From Bradyrhizobium sp. SZCCT0231 (lineage in GTDB: Bacteria > Pseudomonadota > Alphaproteobacteria > Rhizobiales > Xanthobacteraceae): a stretch of 64,000 bases of DNA. The notes beneath the pieces are model-generated. The model was given only the letters and a program-made list of their open reading frames with translations. It was not told the origin of the DNA and did not search any database. Positions 49,854-58,665 of this stretch are shown piece by piece. The position numbers and the translations under genes were made by a program. Every line of letters starts with the position of its first letter. Position 1 is the stretch's first letter. The stretch spans positions 120,594 to 184,593 of the forward strand of contig NZ_JAFCKP010000014.1 of assembly GCF_018130245.1 (NCBI RefSeq), given 5' to 3'.

Positions 49854-49958
49854 GGTGGTTCTCCAAACAGTGAGGGGGTTCCCACCATTTGATGGTTTCT
49901 CCATTTTTGATCATTATATGTTCCGGGATAGATTCATTTCCTGGATGTTGATGATCTC

Positions 49959-50843
49959 ATGGATACCCTGGTCAGCATGAGGGTGTTTTGTCTGGTTGCC
50001 GAGCTGAAGAGCTTTGCCGCCGCGGCGCAGCGCCTGCGCATCTCCCCCGCCATGGCGAGCAAGCATGTGATGCAGCTCGAGAAGCGGCTGGGCACGCGGC
50101 TGCTCAACCGGACCAGCCGGCGCGTCAGTCTGAGCGAGAGCGGCACGCTCTATTTCGAGCAGGCCCGGCAGATGCTGGATTCGCTCGACGAGGTCGAGGC
50201 CGCCGTCAGCAAGGCGACCGTCGTTCCGCGCGGCACGCTGCGGCTGACCGCGCCGGTGTGGATGGCGAACGCGATCTTCGCGGGCGTGCTCGCGGACTAC
50301 CAGGCTCGATATCCGGAGGTGCGGCTCGACGTCGATCTCAGCGGGCGCCTCGTCAATCTGGTCGAGGAGGGTTTTGATCTGGCCTTGCGCGCGACGGGCG
50401 CACCTGATGAGGCGCTGATCGCGCGCCCGATCACCAGCGTCCCGTTCCACCTGGTGGCCACCCCGGCCTTTCTCAAACGCGCGGGCCGACCGAAGACATT
50501 CGCCGATCTCTCCGGCCAGCCCCTGTTGCACTACGCGCTTTATCCGGGCGAGAGCTTCTCGCTCAACACGAACGGCACGGTCGAGACCGTCAAGCTCAAT
50601 CCGGTGCTGCGCAGCGGCAACGAGACGCTGCTGCACATGGCGGCGCTGGAAGGCATGGGCTTCGCCTTCCTGCCGAAATGGCTGGTCACCGAGGACATCG
50701 CCAGCGGACGTCTCGTCCACGTCCTGCCCGACGAAGTCATCTTCGAGGGACGACTGCTCGCGGTCTATCCCAGCCGCAAATATCTGTCCGCGAAGGTGAG
50801 GACCTTCATCGACTTCGTCGCCGCCGACAAGCGGATGAGGTAG
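49959..50843 (+). CDS. LysR-family transcriptional regulator
   Basis: A 294-residue regulator. The HTH is in the first 60 residues (LVAELKSFAAAAQRLRISPA and MASKHVMQLEKRLGTRLLNR), then a substrate-binding domain from about 90 (GTLRLTAPVWMANAIFAGVL). The subfamily with RTSRRVSLSESG is the CrgA/AaeR-like one. The gene is divergent from the DoxX gene, whose promoter shares the 100-bp intergenic region, so it most likely regulates that operon. The inducer is unknown. Confidence 0.9.
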   Translation: MDTLVSMRVFCLVAELKSFAAAAQRLRISPAMASKHVMQLEKRLGTRLLNRTSRRVSLSESGTLYFEQARQMLDSLDEVEAAVSKATVVPRGTLRLTAPVWMANAIFAGVLADYQARYPEVRLDVDLSGRLVNLVEEGFDLALRATGAPDEALIARPITSVPFHLVATPAFLKRAGRPKTFADLSGQPLLHYALYPGESFSLNTNGTVETVKLNPVLRSGNETLLHMAALEGMGFAFLPKWLVTEDIASGRLVHVLPDEVIFEGRLLAVYPSRKYLSAKVRTFIDFVAADKRMR

Positions 50844-50881
50844 CCGCGTGCGGCACCGCGAGATCAGCGGCGTGGCGGCTG

Positions 50882-51607
50882 TCAGTCGCGTCCCGCCACC
50901 ATGATCGCCTTGGCGAGGCGCGCCGGATCGGAGAAGCACAGCTCGTGGCTTCCCGCGACCTGCACCAGGCGGAACAGGCCGAGCTTCTCCGACAGGCGCG
51001 GATGCCAGCCATAGCTGTGCGGCAGCGCGGTGTCTTCGGTGCAGTTGATGTAGGATTTGGCCAGCGGCATCTCGGCTGGATTGGCCTTGAGCACGATCTT
51101 GTCGGTGAAGGTCGCCAGCGGATGCGGATTGAGCACGTCATAAGCGCGCTGCGCCGTCTCCAGATCGGCATCGTTGATGAAGGCCTCGCGCCAGATCGGG
51201 AAGGGCAGCACCACCGAGCCGTCGCCGCGCTCGGCCGCGATGGCGTCGAACAGTCCGATATAGTGCGGCGGCACCATGTCGTTGAGGCACTCGCCATTGT
51301 TGGGCACGAAAGCATTCCAATAGACCAGGCGGCGGATGCGCTCCGGCACGAGGTCGGCGACCCCCGTGATGACCATGCCGCCATAGGAATGGCCGAGCAG
51401 GATGACGTCCTTCAGATCGTTCTCCGCAAAATAGTCGGCGATCGACTGGATCGCTTCCTTCAGGCCGGTCGTCTTGGCATCGCCCGGACGGTTGCCCTTG
51501 ATGGTGGGGGTATGGACCTGATGGCCGGCTGCGCGGATCGGCGCGGCGACCGGCTCGAACTCGGCACCGGTGTGCCAGGCGCCATGAACGAGAACGTAGG
51601 TCGACAT
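50882..51607 (-). CDS. alpha/beta-fold hydrolase
   Basis: A 241-residue enzyme. TYVLVHGAWHTGAEFEPVAA at the start, the nucleophile elbow ILLGHSYGGMVITGVAD with Ser near 93, VPERIRRLVYWNAFVP after it, and a late His in VAGSHELCF. The family covers esterases, lactonases and plant-type methyl-ester hydrolases; its N-terminus resembles the salicylate-ester hydrolase type. GGGAGGAG is an excellent ribosome-binding site. Divergent from an AraC regulator, which may control it. Confidence 0.83.
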   Translation of the reverse strand: MSTYVLVHGAWHTGAEFEPVAAPIRAAGHQVHTPTIKGNRPGDAKTTGLKEAIQSIADYFAENDLKDVILLGHSYGGMVITGVADLVPERIRRLVYWNAFVPNNGECLNDMVPPHYIGLFDAIAAERGDGSVVLPFPIWREAFINDADLETAQRAYDVLNPHPLATFTDKIVLKANPAEMPLAKSYINCTEDTALPHSYGWHPRLSEKLGLFRLVQVAGSHELCFSDPARLAKAIMVAGRD

Positions 51608-51747
51608 GTTGTGGCTCCTCCCAAGGGTGTGGTTAGATTGAGGCCGCGCCGCTTTGGCCGGTGCGGTGCCGCCGCGCGTCAATTGTGGACCGGCGACTGA
51701 TTGGCCGCTTGGCTGGAAGTGAACCGGATTGGTCTCGGAGTGAACCG

Positions 51748-52728
51748 ATGCAGCAGATCGAGCGCGCCGTTCCGCCACGCCAATCGGCCTGGAATACCGT
51801 GGGCGTGCGGCCGGACGAGCAATTCGCCTATTATCGCGAGGCGATCTGTCAGGCCTTCATGAACCTGACGCCGGAGCCGGCGGCCGCAGCCGGCTTTCCG
51901 GCCAGCGTCGAGCACGTCCGCCTCGGCGATGCTGCGATCAACCGCGTCAGCTTTCCCGAACACGTGGTGCGGCGCTCTGCGGCCGACATTGCTGCATCCG
52001 ACCGCAGCTGCTTCTACCTCAACCTGAAGCTCTCCGGCCGCTGTCGCATCCTGCAAGGGGATCGCGAGATCAGCCTGTCACCCGGACAGGTCGGCATCTT
52101 CGACAGCGATCGGCAGTTCGCCCTCCTGCACGATCGTGGTCCACAGTTGCGCGTTGCCTCGTTCTGGGTGCCGGCAGAGGCCCTGCGCGAACGGCTGCCC
52201 GCCTCGTTCGACGTCGCTGCGGCGCGCGTCTCCGATGACCCCTATGTTGGCCATCTCATCGTCGAGACGGCGCGCGCCCTCAGCGAGGGAGCGCTGCGCA
52301 TGACCGAGGATGAGGGCGTGCGGCTGCTCCGGGCGTTGATCGAACTGGTCGCCGTGAGCCTGTCGCGGCGCAGCCGGGCAGGCGCTGCGGAGTCCGAGCG
52401 TCTTGCCGACGCAACCACGCTGGCGTTGAAGCGTGCCATTCACCGGCGGCTCCGCGAGCCCGGTCTTGCGGTCGCGGACGTCGCCGGCGCCGTCGGCATC
52501 AGCGAGCGCTACGTGCATAAACTGCTCGCACGATCAGGCTCCAGCTTCACCGATTACGTCATCGACCATCGGCTCGACGGCGCGGCAAGGGATCTCAGGG
52601 ATGCTGCGATGGCGGACCGTACGATCGGCGCCATCGCGTTCGACTGGGGTTTCTCGGATCTCTCCCACTTCACGCGGCGCTTCAAGCAGCGCTTCGGCTG
52701 CCGGCCGCGCGACTGGCGCGGGCGGTGA
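51748..52728 (+). CDS. AraC-family transcriptional regulator
   Basis: A 326-residue protein. The N-terminal half has the AraC-binding-like type (NRVSFPEHVVRRSAADIAAS, SGRCRILQGDREISLSPGQV). The C-terminal 100 residues carry the double HTH: GLAVADVAGAVGISERYVHK and IGAIAFDWGFSDLSHFTRRF, ending FKQRFGCRPRDWR. It is similar to regulators of aromatic-acid use with an AraC-binding-like domain. Divergent from the alpha/beta hydrolase gene across a 140-bp region, so that gene is its probable target. Confidence 0.9.
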   Translation: MQQIERAVPPRQSAWNTVGVRPDEQFAYYREAICQAFMNLTPEPAAAAGFPASVEHVRLGDAAINRVSFPEHVVRRSAADIAASDRSCFYLNLKLSGRCRILQGDREISLSPGQVGIFDSDRQFALLHDRGPQLRVASFWVPAEALRERLPASFDVAAARVSDDPYVGHLIVETARALSEGALRMTEDEGVRLLRALIELVAVSLSRRSRAGAAESERLADATTLALKRAIHRRLREPGLAVADVAGAVGISERYVHKLLARSGSSFTDYVIDHRLDGAARDLRDAAMADRTIGAIAFDWGFSDLSHFTRRFKQRFGCRPRDWRGR

Positions 52729-52782
52729 GGGGAGTTTGCGTGCGGGCCGCTTGTGGCAACGCCGTAGCCCCGATCTCCGCTC

Positions 52783-52946
52783 GTCGTCCCGGACAAGCGC
52801 GCCTCAAGCGCGCGCAGATCCGGGACCCATAACCACAGGATCTAGTTGTCACGCGAAGTCGTAACTCCGAGTCTTCGTCACAACTTCTCCCTGTGGTTAT
52901 GGGTCCCGGATCGGCGCTCCGCTCCGCTTCGCTTGTCCGGGACGAC
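52783..52946. repeat. dispersed palindromic repeat, family A copy 3
   Basis: GTCGTCCCGGACAAGCGCGC at the left and CGCTTGTCCGGGACGAC at the right, with inner GATCCGGGACCCATAACCAC. Lies between the convergent AraC and acyl-CoA dehydrogenase genes. Confidence 0.85.
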
Positions 52947-52997
52947 GAGTTGGGATTGCTGTGCAAGCGTGCGTGCCCCTCCCCGACAGCGACCTGA

Positions 52998-54143
52998 TTA
53001 CAGCGACCTCGCGATCAGCAGCTTCATGATCTCGTTGGTACCGCCATAGATCTTCTGGATGCGGGAATCGATGAAGATGCGCGAGATCGGGTATTCCTGC
53101 ATGTAGCCGTAGCCGCCGAACAGCTGCAGGCATTCGTCGGCGGTCTCGACCTGCTTGTCCGAGCACCAGTATTTCGCCATCGAGGCCGTCACGGTGTCGA
53201 GGTCCTTTGCTATCAAGCGCTCGATGCACCAGTCCACGAAGACGCGCGCGATCATCGCCTCGGTCTTGCGCTCGGCCAGCGTGAAGGCGGTGTTCTGGAA
53301 ATCCATCAGCGGCTTGCCGAACGCCTTGCGCTCCTTGGTGTAATCGATGGTGAGCTTGACCGCGCGCTCCATCGCGGCGACGGCTCCGACCGCGAGCGCG
53401 AGGCGTTCCTGCGGCAATTGCTGCATCAGCTGGACAAAACCCTGGCCTTCTTCCTTGCCGAGCAGGTTTTCCGGCGGCACCGTCACACTGTCGAAGAACA
53501 GTTCCGAGGTGTCGGAGGCGTGCAGGCCGATCTTGTCGAGGTTGCGCCCGCGCTTGTAGCCATCCGCGCCCGCGGTCTCGACCACGATCAGCGAAATGCC
53601 CTTGGCGCCGGCCTCGCCGGTGCGGGCGACCACGATGACGAGATCGGCGGCCTGGCCGTTGGTGATGAACGTCTTCTGGCCGTTGATGACGTAGGAATTG
53701 CCCTGTTTCTTGGCCGTGGTTTTCACGGCTTGCAGGTCCGAGCCGGTGCCGGGCTCGGTCATGGCGATGGCGCCGACCATCTCGCCCGATGCCATCTTCG
53801 GCAGCCAGCGCTTCTTCTGCTCCTCCGAGCCGTAATTGAGGATGTAGTGGGCGACGATGGCGCTGTGCACGGAGACGCCGGTGGTCAGCTCCGGCACCGT
53901 GCTTTCGAGATCGTCCAGCACGGCGGCATCATAGGCGAAGGTCGCACCCAGCCCGCCATATTCCTCCGGCACGCTCGCCAGCAGCGCGCCCATCTCGCCG
54001 AGCCCGCGCCAGGCGAAGCGGTCGACCATCTTCTGCTCGCGCCATTTCTCGGCATGCGGCGCCAGGTCCTTGGCGAGATATTTCCGGAACTGGTCGCGGA
54101 AGATTTCGAGCTCTTCGGTCATCCAGGAGGAGCGGTAGGACAT
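52998..54143 (-). CDS. acyl-CoA dehydrogenase
   Basis: A 381-residue flavoenzyme. FAD and substrate motifs: VGAIAMTEPGTGSDLQAVKT (near 130), YVINGQKTFITNGQAADLVI, IGLHASDTSELFFDSVTVPP and, near the end, LQLFGGYGYMQEYPISRIFI with IYGGTNEIMKLLIARSL. The catalytic glutamate is in YGGTNE. The type resembles long-chain or glutaryl-type mitochondrial-like acyl-CoA dehydrogenases. Length is standard. The ATG at 54143 gives the usual N-terminus. Part of the fatty-acid-like catabolic neighbourhood. Confidence 0.9.
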   Translation of the reverse strand: MSYRSSWMTEELEIFRDQFRKYLAKDLAPHAEKWREQKMVDRFAWRGLGEMGALLASVPEEYGGLGATFAYDAAVLDDLESTVPELTTGVSVHSAIVAHYILNYGSEEQKKRWLPKMASGEMVGAIAMTEPGTGSDLQAVKTTAKKQGNSYVINGQKTFITNGQAADLVIVVARTGEAGAKGISLIVVETAGADGYKRGRNLDKIGLHASDTSELFFDSVTVPPENLLGKEEGQGFVQLMQQLPQERLALAVGAVAAMERAVKLTIDYTKERKAFGKPLMDFQNTAFTLAERKTEAMIARVFVDWCIERLIAKDLDTVTASMAKYWCSDKQVETADECLQLFGGYGYMQEYPISRIFIDSRIQKIYGGTNEIMKLLIARSL

Positions 54144-54269
54144 GATTACCTCGGTTGGTGCGGCGTTCCGGCTTGGTAGGCCAGTCCGCCGCGGCAATTA
54201 TTGTGTTTTCAGGCTGCGCCGGGGACGCTACCAAGGCGGCCGTAACAGCGTCTGTCGGGATGGCTGATT

Positions 54270-54947
54270 GTGGCGACCAAAGCTCAAGAGCTCAAGCTCG
54301 ACATCGAGCGCATCGGGACGGTGTCGGCGATGCTGACGCGGCCGGACCATGCGCGCGGCTGCTACGTCCTCGCGCACGGCGCCGGTGCGGACATGCGGCA
54401 TTCCTTCATGGAGAAGGCCGCAGCTGGCCTTGCCGAGCGCGGCATCGCGACGTTCCGCTTCAATTTTCCTTACATGGAAGAGAAGAAGGGACGTCCCGAC
54501 CCGCCCGCAATCGCGCACGCGAGCGTCCGCGCGGCGGTCACGGAGGCGGCGCGGCTCTGTCCCGGTCTCAAGCTCGTCGCCGGCGGAAAGTCGTTCGGCG
54601 GACGCATGACCTCGCAGGCGCAGTCGAAAGCATCGCTGCCCGATGTCAAAGGCCTCGCCTTCCTCGGCTTTCCCCTGCATGCCGCCAAGAAGCCGTCGAG
54701 CGAGCGCGCCGAGCATCTCGCCGGCATCGCAATCCCCATGCTGTTCCTGCAAGGCACGCGCGACGGGCTTGCCGATCTGAGCTACCTCAAGCCTGTCGTC
54801 GAGAAGCTCGGCCCGAAGGCGACGTTGCATGAAATCGAGGGAGGGGATCACTCTTTCGCGGTGCTGAAGAAGTCCGGCCGTAGCAATGACGAGGCGCTCA
54901 CCGAGGTCCTGGACGCCCTCGCGGCCTGGATCGATGCGCTCGCCTGA
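54270..54947 (+). CDS. alpha/beta hydrolase of the KANL3/Tex30 type
   Basis: A 225-residue protein. CYVLAHGAGADMRHSFMEKA, FRFNFPYMEEKKGRPDPPAI, KLVAGGKSFGGRMTSQAQSK with the nucleophile Ser in GKSFGG, GLAFLGFPLHAAKKP, and a His in GGDHSFAV form the pattern of the small KANL3/Tex30-like hydrolases. The natural substrate is unknown. The start is a GTG at 54270; the ATG at 54259 is not in frame. Divergent from the acyl-CoA dehydrogenase. Confidence 0.8.
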   Translation: MATKAQELKLDIERIGTVSAMLTRPDHARGCYVLAHGAGADMRHSFMEKAAAGLAERGIATFRFNFPYMEEKKGRPDPPAIAHASVRAAVTEAARLCPGLKLVAGGKSFGGRMTSQAQSKASLPDVKGLAFLGFPLHAAKKPSSERAEHLAGIAIPMLFLQGTRDGLADLSYLKPVVEKLGPKATLHEIEGGDHSFAVLKKSGRSNDEALTEVLDALAAWIDALA

Positions 54948-54950
54948 CGT

Positions 54951-55925
54951 TCAGGCGGAATAAAGCCCCTTGTCGCGCGCCTTCTGGATCGCGAGCGCGG
55001 CGATCAGGTCGAGTGTCGGTGTCGACAGGCCGGCGGTGCGCGCGAAGGCTTGGGGCGCCTTCACCAGCACGTCGATCTCCATGGCGCGGCCGAGCTCGTA
55101 GTCCTGCAGCAGCGACGGCTTGTGGTTGGGGGCAGGGCCGCTGCGGGTGACGCGCTTGACCTCGGGAATGAAGTGCTGGGCGATCTCGTTGGCCTCGTTC
55201 AGCATGCGCGGAATCACCTCCGCGAAGGCGGGGTCGTCGCGCACGCCGCGCGCGGTCTGGCCGGTGAGCAGACACAGCACCGAGAGCGACATGTTGGTCA
55301 GCAGCTTTGACCAGATCGCCTCGCGGATCTCGGCGATCGGCGGCGATTCCAGCCGGGCATCGTTGAAGACGCCGCGCAGCCTGGTGATGCGCTCGCAATT
55401 GCGGTCGTCGCATTCGCCGATCAGGAGGCGATTGCGGTCCGGCGTCAGGTTCTGCACGACACCGGGCGCAGTCACCTCGTTGGAGGAGAAGATGACGCCG
55501 CCGATGATCCGCTCCTTCGGGATGCAGGCGCGCAGGCGCCCGCCGGGGTCGAGGAATGAAATATCGGGCGGTGTCGGGTGGCGCGGCGGCAGGCCGATAC
55601 CGTACCACCAGGGAATGCCGTTCTGGGCGAACACGATCGCGGTGTCGTCCTGGAGCAGCGGCTTGATGCTGGAGACCAGCCCCTGAAGCGCGGTCGCCTT
55701 CAGCGTCGAGATCACGACGTCCTGCGGGCCGAGCTGGGCCGGATCGCCTGACGCGTTCACCTTGGCGCCGACCTCGGAATCGCCGACGCGCAGCTTGAGA
55801 CCATTGGCGCGAGCCGCCTCCAGATGCGCCCCCCGCATCACGCAACTGACCTCATGGCCGGCACGCGCCAGCCGTACCGCAATATGGCTGCCGACGGCGC
55901 CCGCGCCGAAAATGCAGATGCGCAT
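54951..55925 (-). CDS. 2-dehydropantoate 2-reductase-like protein (second paralog)
   Basis: A 324-residue NADPH-dependent reductase: MRICIFGAGAVGSHIAVRLA at the start, FAQNGIPWWY in the middle and WSKLLTNMSLSVLCLLTG with the conserved Lys. Low similarity to the paralog at 2489-3496 suggests different substrates. Ketopantoate reductases convert 2-keto acids to hydroxy acids; the pathway is unknown. Convergent with the alpha/beta hydrolase, stop codons 3 bp apart. Confidence 0.85.
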   Translation of the reverse strand: MRICIFGAGAVGSHIAVRLARAGHEVSCVMRGAHLEAARANGLKLRVGDSEVGAKVNASGDPAQLGPQDVVISTLKATALQGLVSSIKPLLQDDTAIVFAQNGIPWWYGIGLPPRHPTPPDISFLDPGGRLRACIPKERIIGGVIFSSNEVTAPGVVQNLTPDRNRLLIGECDDRNCERITRLRGVFNDARLESPPIAEIREAIWSKLLTNMSLSVLCLLTGQTARGVRDDPAFAEVIPRMLNEANEIAQHFIPEVKRVTRSGPAPNHKPSLLQDYELGRAMEIDVLVKAPQAFARTAGLSTPTLDLIAALAIQKARDKGLYSA

Positions 55926-56076
55926 GATGGTATCCCGTATCTATCCGTTGGTGCGGTCCGGCGGCAGCATGACACAAGCCGCCATGCGATGGACGCGGCC
56001 GCCCTACGCCGGAAAGATATGGATCGGGATGCGTTGCCTCGGCCATAGTGCGTGGCAAACAACCGGAGGATCGCCG

Positions 56077-56880
56077 ATGACTGCCAGCCCTGTCCTGTGG
56101 ACCCTGGATGAACGCGGGGTTGCGACCGTCACGTTGAACCGGCCGGAGGTGAACAACGCCTATGACGGCGCGCTGATCGCAGGCTTGCTCGCGGCCATGG
56201 ACGAGCTGGCTAAGAAGCCGAACCTGCGGGTCGTCGTTCTCAAGGGCAACGGCAAGCATTTCCAGGCCGGGGCCGATCTCAAATGGATCAACGGCGTGCG
56301 GCCGCAATCGGCTGAAGCGAACGAGGCGGCGTCGCGGGCGACGTTCGAAGTCGTGCAGCGGCTCAACACCGTGGCCGTCCCGACGGTCGCGTTGGTGCAG
56401 GGCGGCTGCTTCGGCGGCGGCACCGGCGTGATCGCGGCCTGTGACGTCGTGATTGCCGCGGACAACGCCCTGTTCTCCATCACCGAGGTGCGCTGGGGGC
56501 TGACCGCGGCGATCATCATCCCGCAGCTCTGCGATGCCATCGGTGTCCGCCAAGTCCGCCGTTACGCGCTCACCGGCGAGCGCTTCGGTGCCGAGGACGC
56601 CCGCCGCATCGGCCTCGTCCACGACGTGGTGCCGCTCGCCGAGCTTGAGGCCGCAGGAGCCAAGGTGGTCGAGCAGCTGCTCGCCAACGGACCCGAGGCG
56701 ATGGCCGAGACCAAGAAGCTCGCGCTGGAGAGCTCGTTCGGCGGCATGGCGGTGGACGATGCCGCCTACAAGCGGCTCGTGCAGCTGCATTCGCTCAAGC
56801 GCCAGAGCGCGGAGGCCGCGGAAGGACTGGCGTCGTTCGCAGAGAAGCGTGCGGCGAGGTGGGGCGGCGGCAAAGGTTAG
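56077..56880 (+). CDS. enoyl-CoA hydratase/isomerase family protein
   Basis: A 267-residue protein of the crotonase fold. GVATVTLNRPEVNNAYDGAL at the start, KHFQAGADLKWINGV (oxyanion loop), VALVQGGCFGGGTGVIAACD with the second oxyanion glycine, and ITEVRWGLTAAIIIPQL with the catalytic Glu position. Such enzymes hydrate or isomerise unsaturated acyl-CoA esters. GGAGG precedes the ATG at 56077. Confidence 0.9.
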   Translation: MTASPVLWTLDERGVATVTLNRPEVNNAYDGALIAGLLAAMDELAKKPNLRVVVLKGNGKHFQAGADLKWINGVRPQSAEANEAASRATFEVVQRLNTVAVPTVALVQGGCFGGGTGVIAACDVVIAADNALFSITEVRWGLTAAIIIPQLCDAIGVRQVRRYALTGERFGAEDARRIGLVHDVVPLAELEAAGAKVVEQLLANGPEAMAETKKLALESSFGGMAVDDAAYKRLVQLHSLKRQSAEAAEGLASFAEKRAARWGGGKG

Positions 56881-56883
56881 GCT

Positions 56884-57153
56884 TCAGCAGCCGCGACAGA
56901 TGTTGTTGATGCTGCGATAGACGGCGTCGTCCTCCTGCCGCAGCTGGCGCAACGTTTCGAATGTCTTGCCCTCGTCGGTCGGCGCGGCCGGCTTGCGCTT
57001 CGTCGCCAGCTCTTCCTCCTGCCGCTTGTAGCAGGCCTCGCGATCGGGCTTGGCCTGGATGAAGCGGCAGTTTTGCTCCAGGGCCGCGGCGGGAGCCGAG
57101 AGGGCGAGGGCAATAAGAGCGGCGAAGCAGTATCTGACGGTGATCGAATTCAT
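56884..57153 (-). CDS. small secreted protein of unknown function
   Basis: An 89-residue protein with a signal peptide (MNSITVRYCFAALIALALSA, cleavage near AAA-LEQN). The mature part has four cysteines (NCRFIQ, EACYKR, NNICRGC) that may pair. Charged helical centre. No family recognised. Convergent with the enoyl-CoA hydratase gene. Confidence 0.6.
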   Translation of the reverse strand: MNSITVRYCFAALIALALSAPAAALEQNCRFIQAKPDREACYKRQEEELATKRKPAAPTDEGKTFETLRQLRQEDDAVYRSINNICRGC

Positions 57154-57265
57154 GGCCGCCGTTGTCTCAGGTTCACCGATGGCGAGCAACCGCGATCTTG
57201 CGGGCATGAGGACCGCCGGCTAAGTCGTGATCCAGTTCGATACAGACTCCGGGAGCGGACGCGCT

Positions 57266-58633
57266 ATGCGGGCCACGACGATCGATGAACCAGCGCGCAA
57301 AGTGCCGCTCTACGGCGAATATGAAGTCGTCGTGCTCGGCGGCGGTCCTGCCGGCATTACCGCGGCGGCCTCGGCGGCGCGTGCGGGCCGGAACACATTG
57401 CTGATCGAGCGTTACGGCTTCCTCGGCGGCATGGGTACGGCCGCGGGCGTCACCAATTTCTGCGGCCTGCACGGCAACGTCCATGGCGAGCACCGGCGGC
57501 TGGTGCAGGGGCTGGCCTCGGAGCTGCTGGCGCGGATCGATCGCTTGAACGGCCTCAACGCGCCGCATCTGATCCTGGGCAAGGTTTTTGCTCAGGCCTA
57601 TGACACCGCCGCCTACAAGATCGCGGCCGACGAGCTGCTCGCCAGCCACAGGGTGAATATCCTGTTCCACGCGCTTGGCGCCGGCGTCGTCATGGCTGAT
57701 GAGCGCCGCATTGATGCGCTGATGGTCGAGACCAAGGCCGGCCGGCAGGCGGTGCGATCGGAGATCTTCATCGATTGTTCCGGCGATGGCGATCTCGCCG
57801 TCTGGGCCGGTGCACCGTTCGACATCGGCGACGCGCACGGCCATCCCCTCTATCCGTCGATGATGCTGCGCCTCAACGGTATCGACCCGGAGAAGGCGGG
57901 CGAGGCCTGGCGCACCATTCCGCAATTGATGGAAAAGGCCGTCGCGGCCGGCACCCACACATTCCCGCGCAGAAGCGCGATCGTGCGGCCGCAAAAGTCC
58001 GGCATCGAATGGCGGGTGAATTTCACCCAAGTGGCGCGCGAGGACGGCCATGCCATCAACGGCGTCGAGCCCGACGATCTCACGCGCGGCGAGATCGAAG
58101 GCCGCAAGCAGGCGCTTGCCGCGTACGAGTTCCTGCGCAGCACTGTGCCGGGCTTCGAAAACTCCTACATCGTCGATCTGCCGCCGCAGCTCGGCATCCG
58201 CGAGACCCGCCGCGTCAGGGGCGGCTACCAGCTCAGCGGCGAGGATGTGCTCGGCTGCGCCTCGTTCGCGGATTCCATCGGCGTCAACGGCTGGCCGATC
58301 GAGGCCCATGTGCCCGGCGACGTCGTCTTCACCTTCCCGCCGATCCCGGAATCGCGCGGCTACAACGAGCTGCCTTACCGGATGCTGGTGCCTGAAGGCG
58401 TCGACAATCTCCTGGTCGCCGGCCGCTGTGCTTCGATGACCCATGAGGGCCAGTCGGCGGCGCGGGTCTCCGGTGCCTGTTTCGTGATGGGCGAGGCCGC
58501 CGGTTCCGCTGCCGCGTTGGCGCTCTCCGGAAACCGGATCCCGCGTGACATCCCCATTGAAAAATTGCAGGAAACGTTGAAACAACAGGGCGCCTTCATC
58601 GGGCGAGACCAGGCGCTGCCCGAAGGCCTGTAG
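57266..58633 (+). CDS. FAD-dependent oxidoreductase
   Basis: A 455-residue flavoprotein. The dinucleotide motif VVVLGGGPAGITAAASAARA is near residue 22-41, then LLIERYGFLGGMGTAAGVTN (family pattern of FAD-dependent oxidoreductases that resemble succinate dehydrogenase and Thi4 relatives), FIDCSGDGDLAVWAGAPFDI, and at the end LLVAGRCASMTHEGQSAARV. The substrate is unknown. An ATG at 57266 follows GGGAGCG; a GTG at 57227 would add 13 residues. Followed by ABC transporter genes in the same direction, suggesting that the transported compound is oxidised by it. Confidence 0.82.
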   Translation: MRATTIDEPARKVPLYGEYEVVVLGGGPAGITAAASAARAGRNTLLIERYGFLGGMGTAAGVTNFCGLHGNVHGEHRRLVQGLASELLARIDRLNGLNAPHLILGKVFAQAYDTAAYKIAADELLASHRVNILFHALGAGVVMADERRIDALMVETKAGRQAVRSEIFIDCSGDGDLAVWAGAPFDIGDAHGHPLYPSMMLRLNGIDPEKAGEAWRTIPQLMEKAVAAGTHTFPRRSAIVRPQKSGIEWRVNFTQVAREDGHAINGVEPDDLTRGEIEGRKQALAAYEFLRSTVPGFENSYIVDLPPQLGIRETRRVRGGYQLSGEDVLGCASFADSIGVNGWPIEAHVPGDVVFTFPPIPESRGYNELPYRMLVPEGVDNLLVAGRCASMTHEGQSAARVSGACFVMGEAAGSAAALALSGNRIPRDIPIEKLQETLKQQGAFIGRDQALPEGL

Positions 58634-58665
58634 CAGACTGCAAGACAACCACGAGAGGAAACGGG

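Noticed and set aside
49914-50939. 341-codon minus-strand frame
   Set aside because: Shadow of the LysR gene; no domain and no ribosome-binding site.
53418-54179. 253-codon plus-strand frame
   Set aside because: Antisense to the acyl-CoA dehydrogenase; no recognisable protein features.
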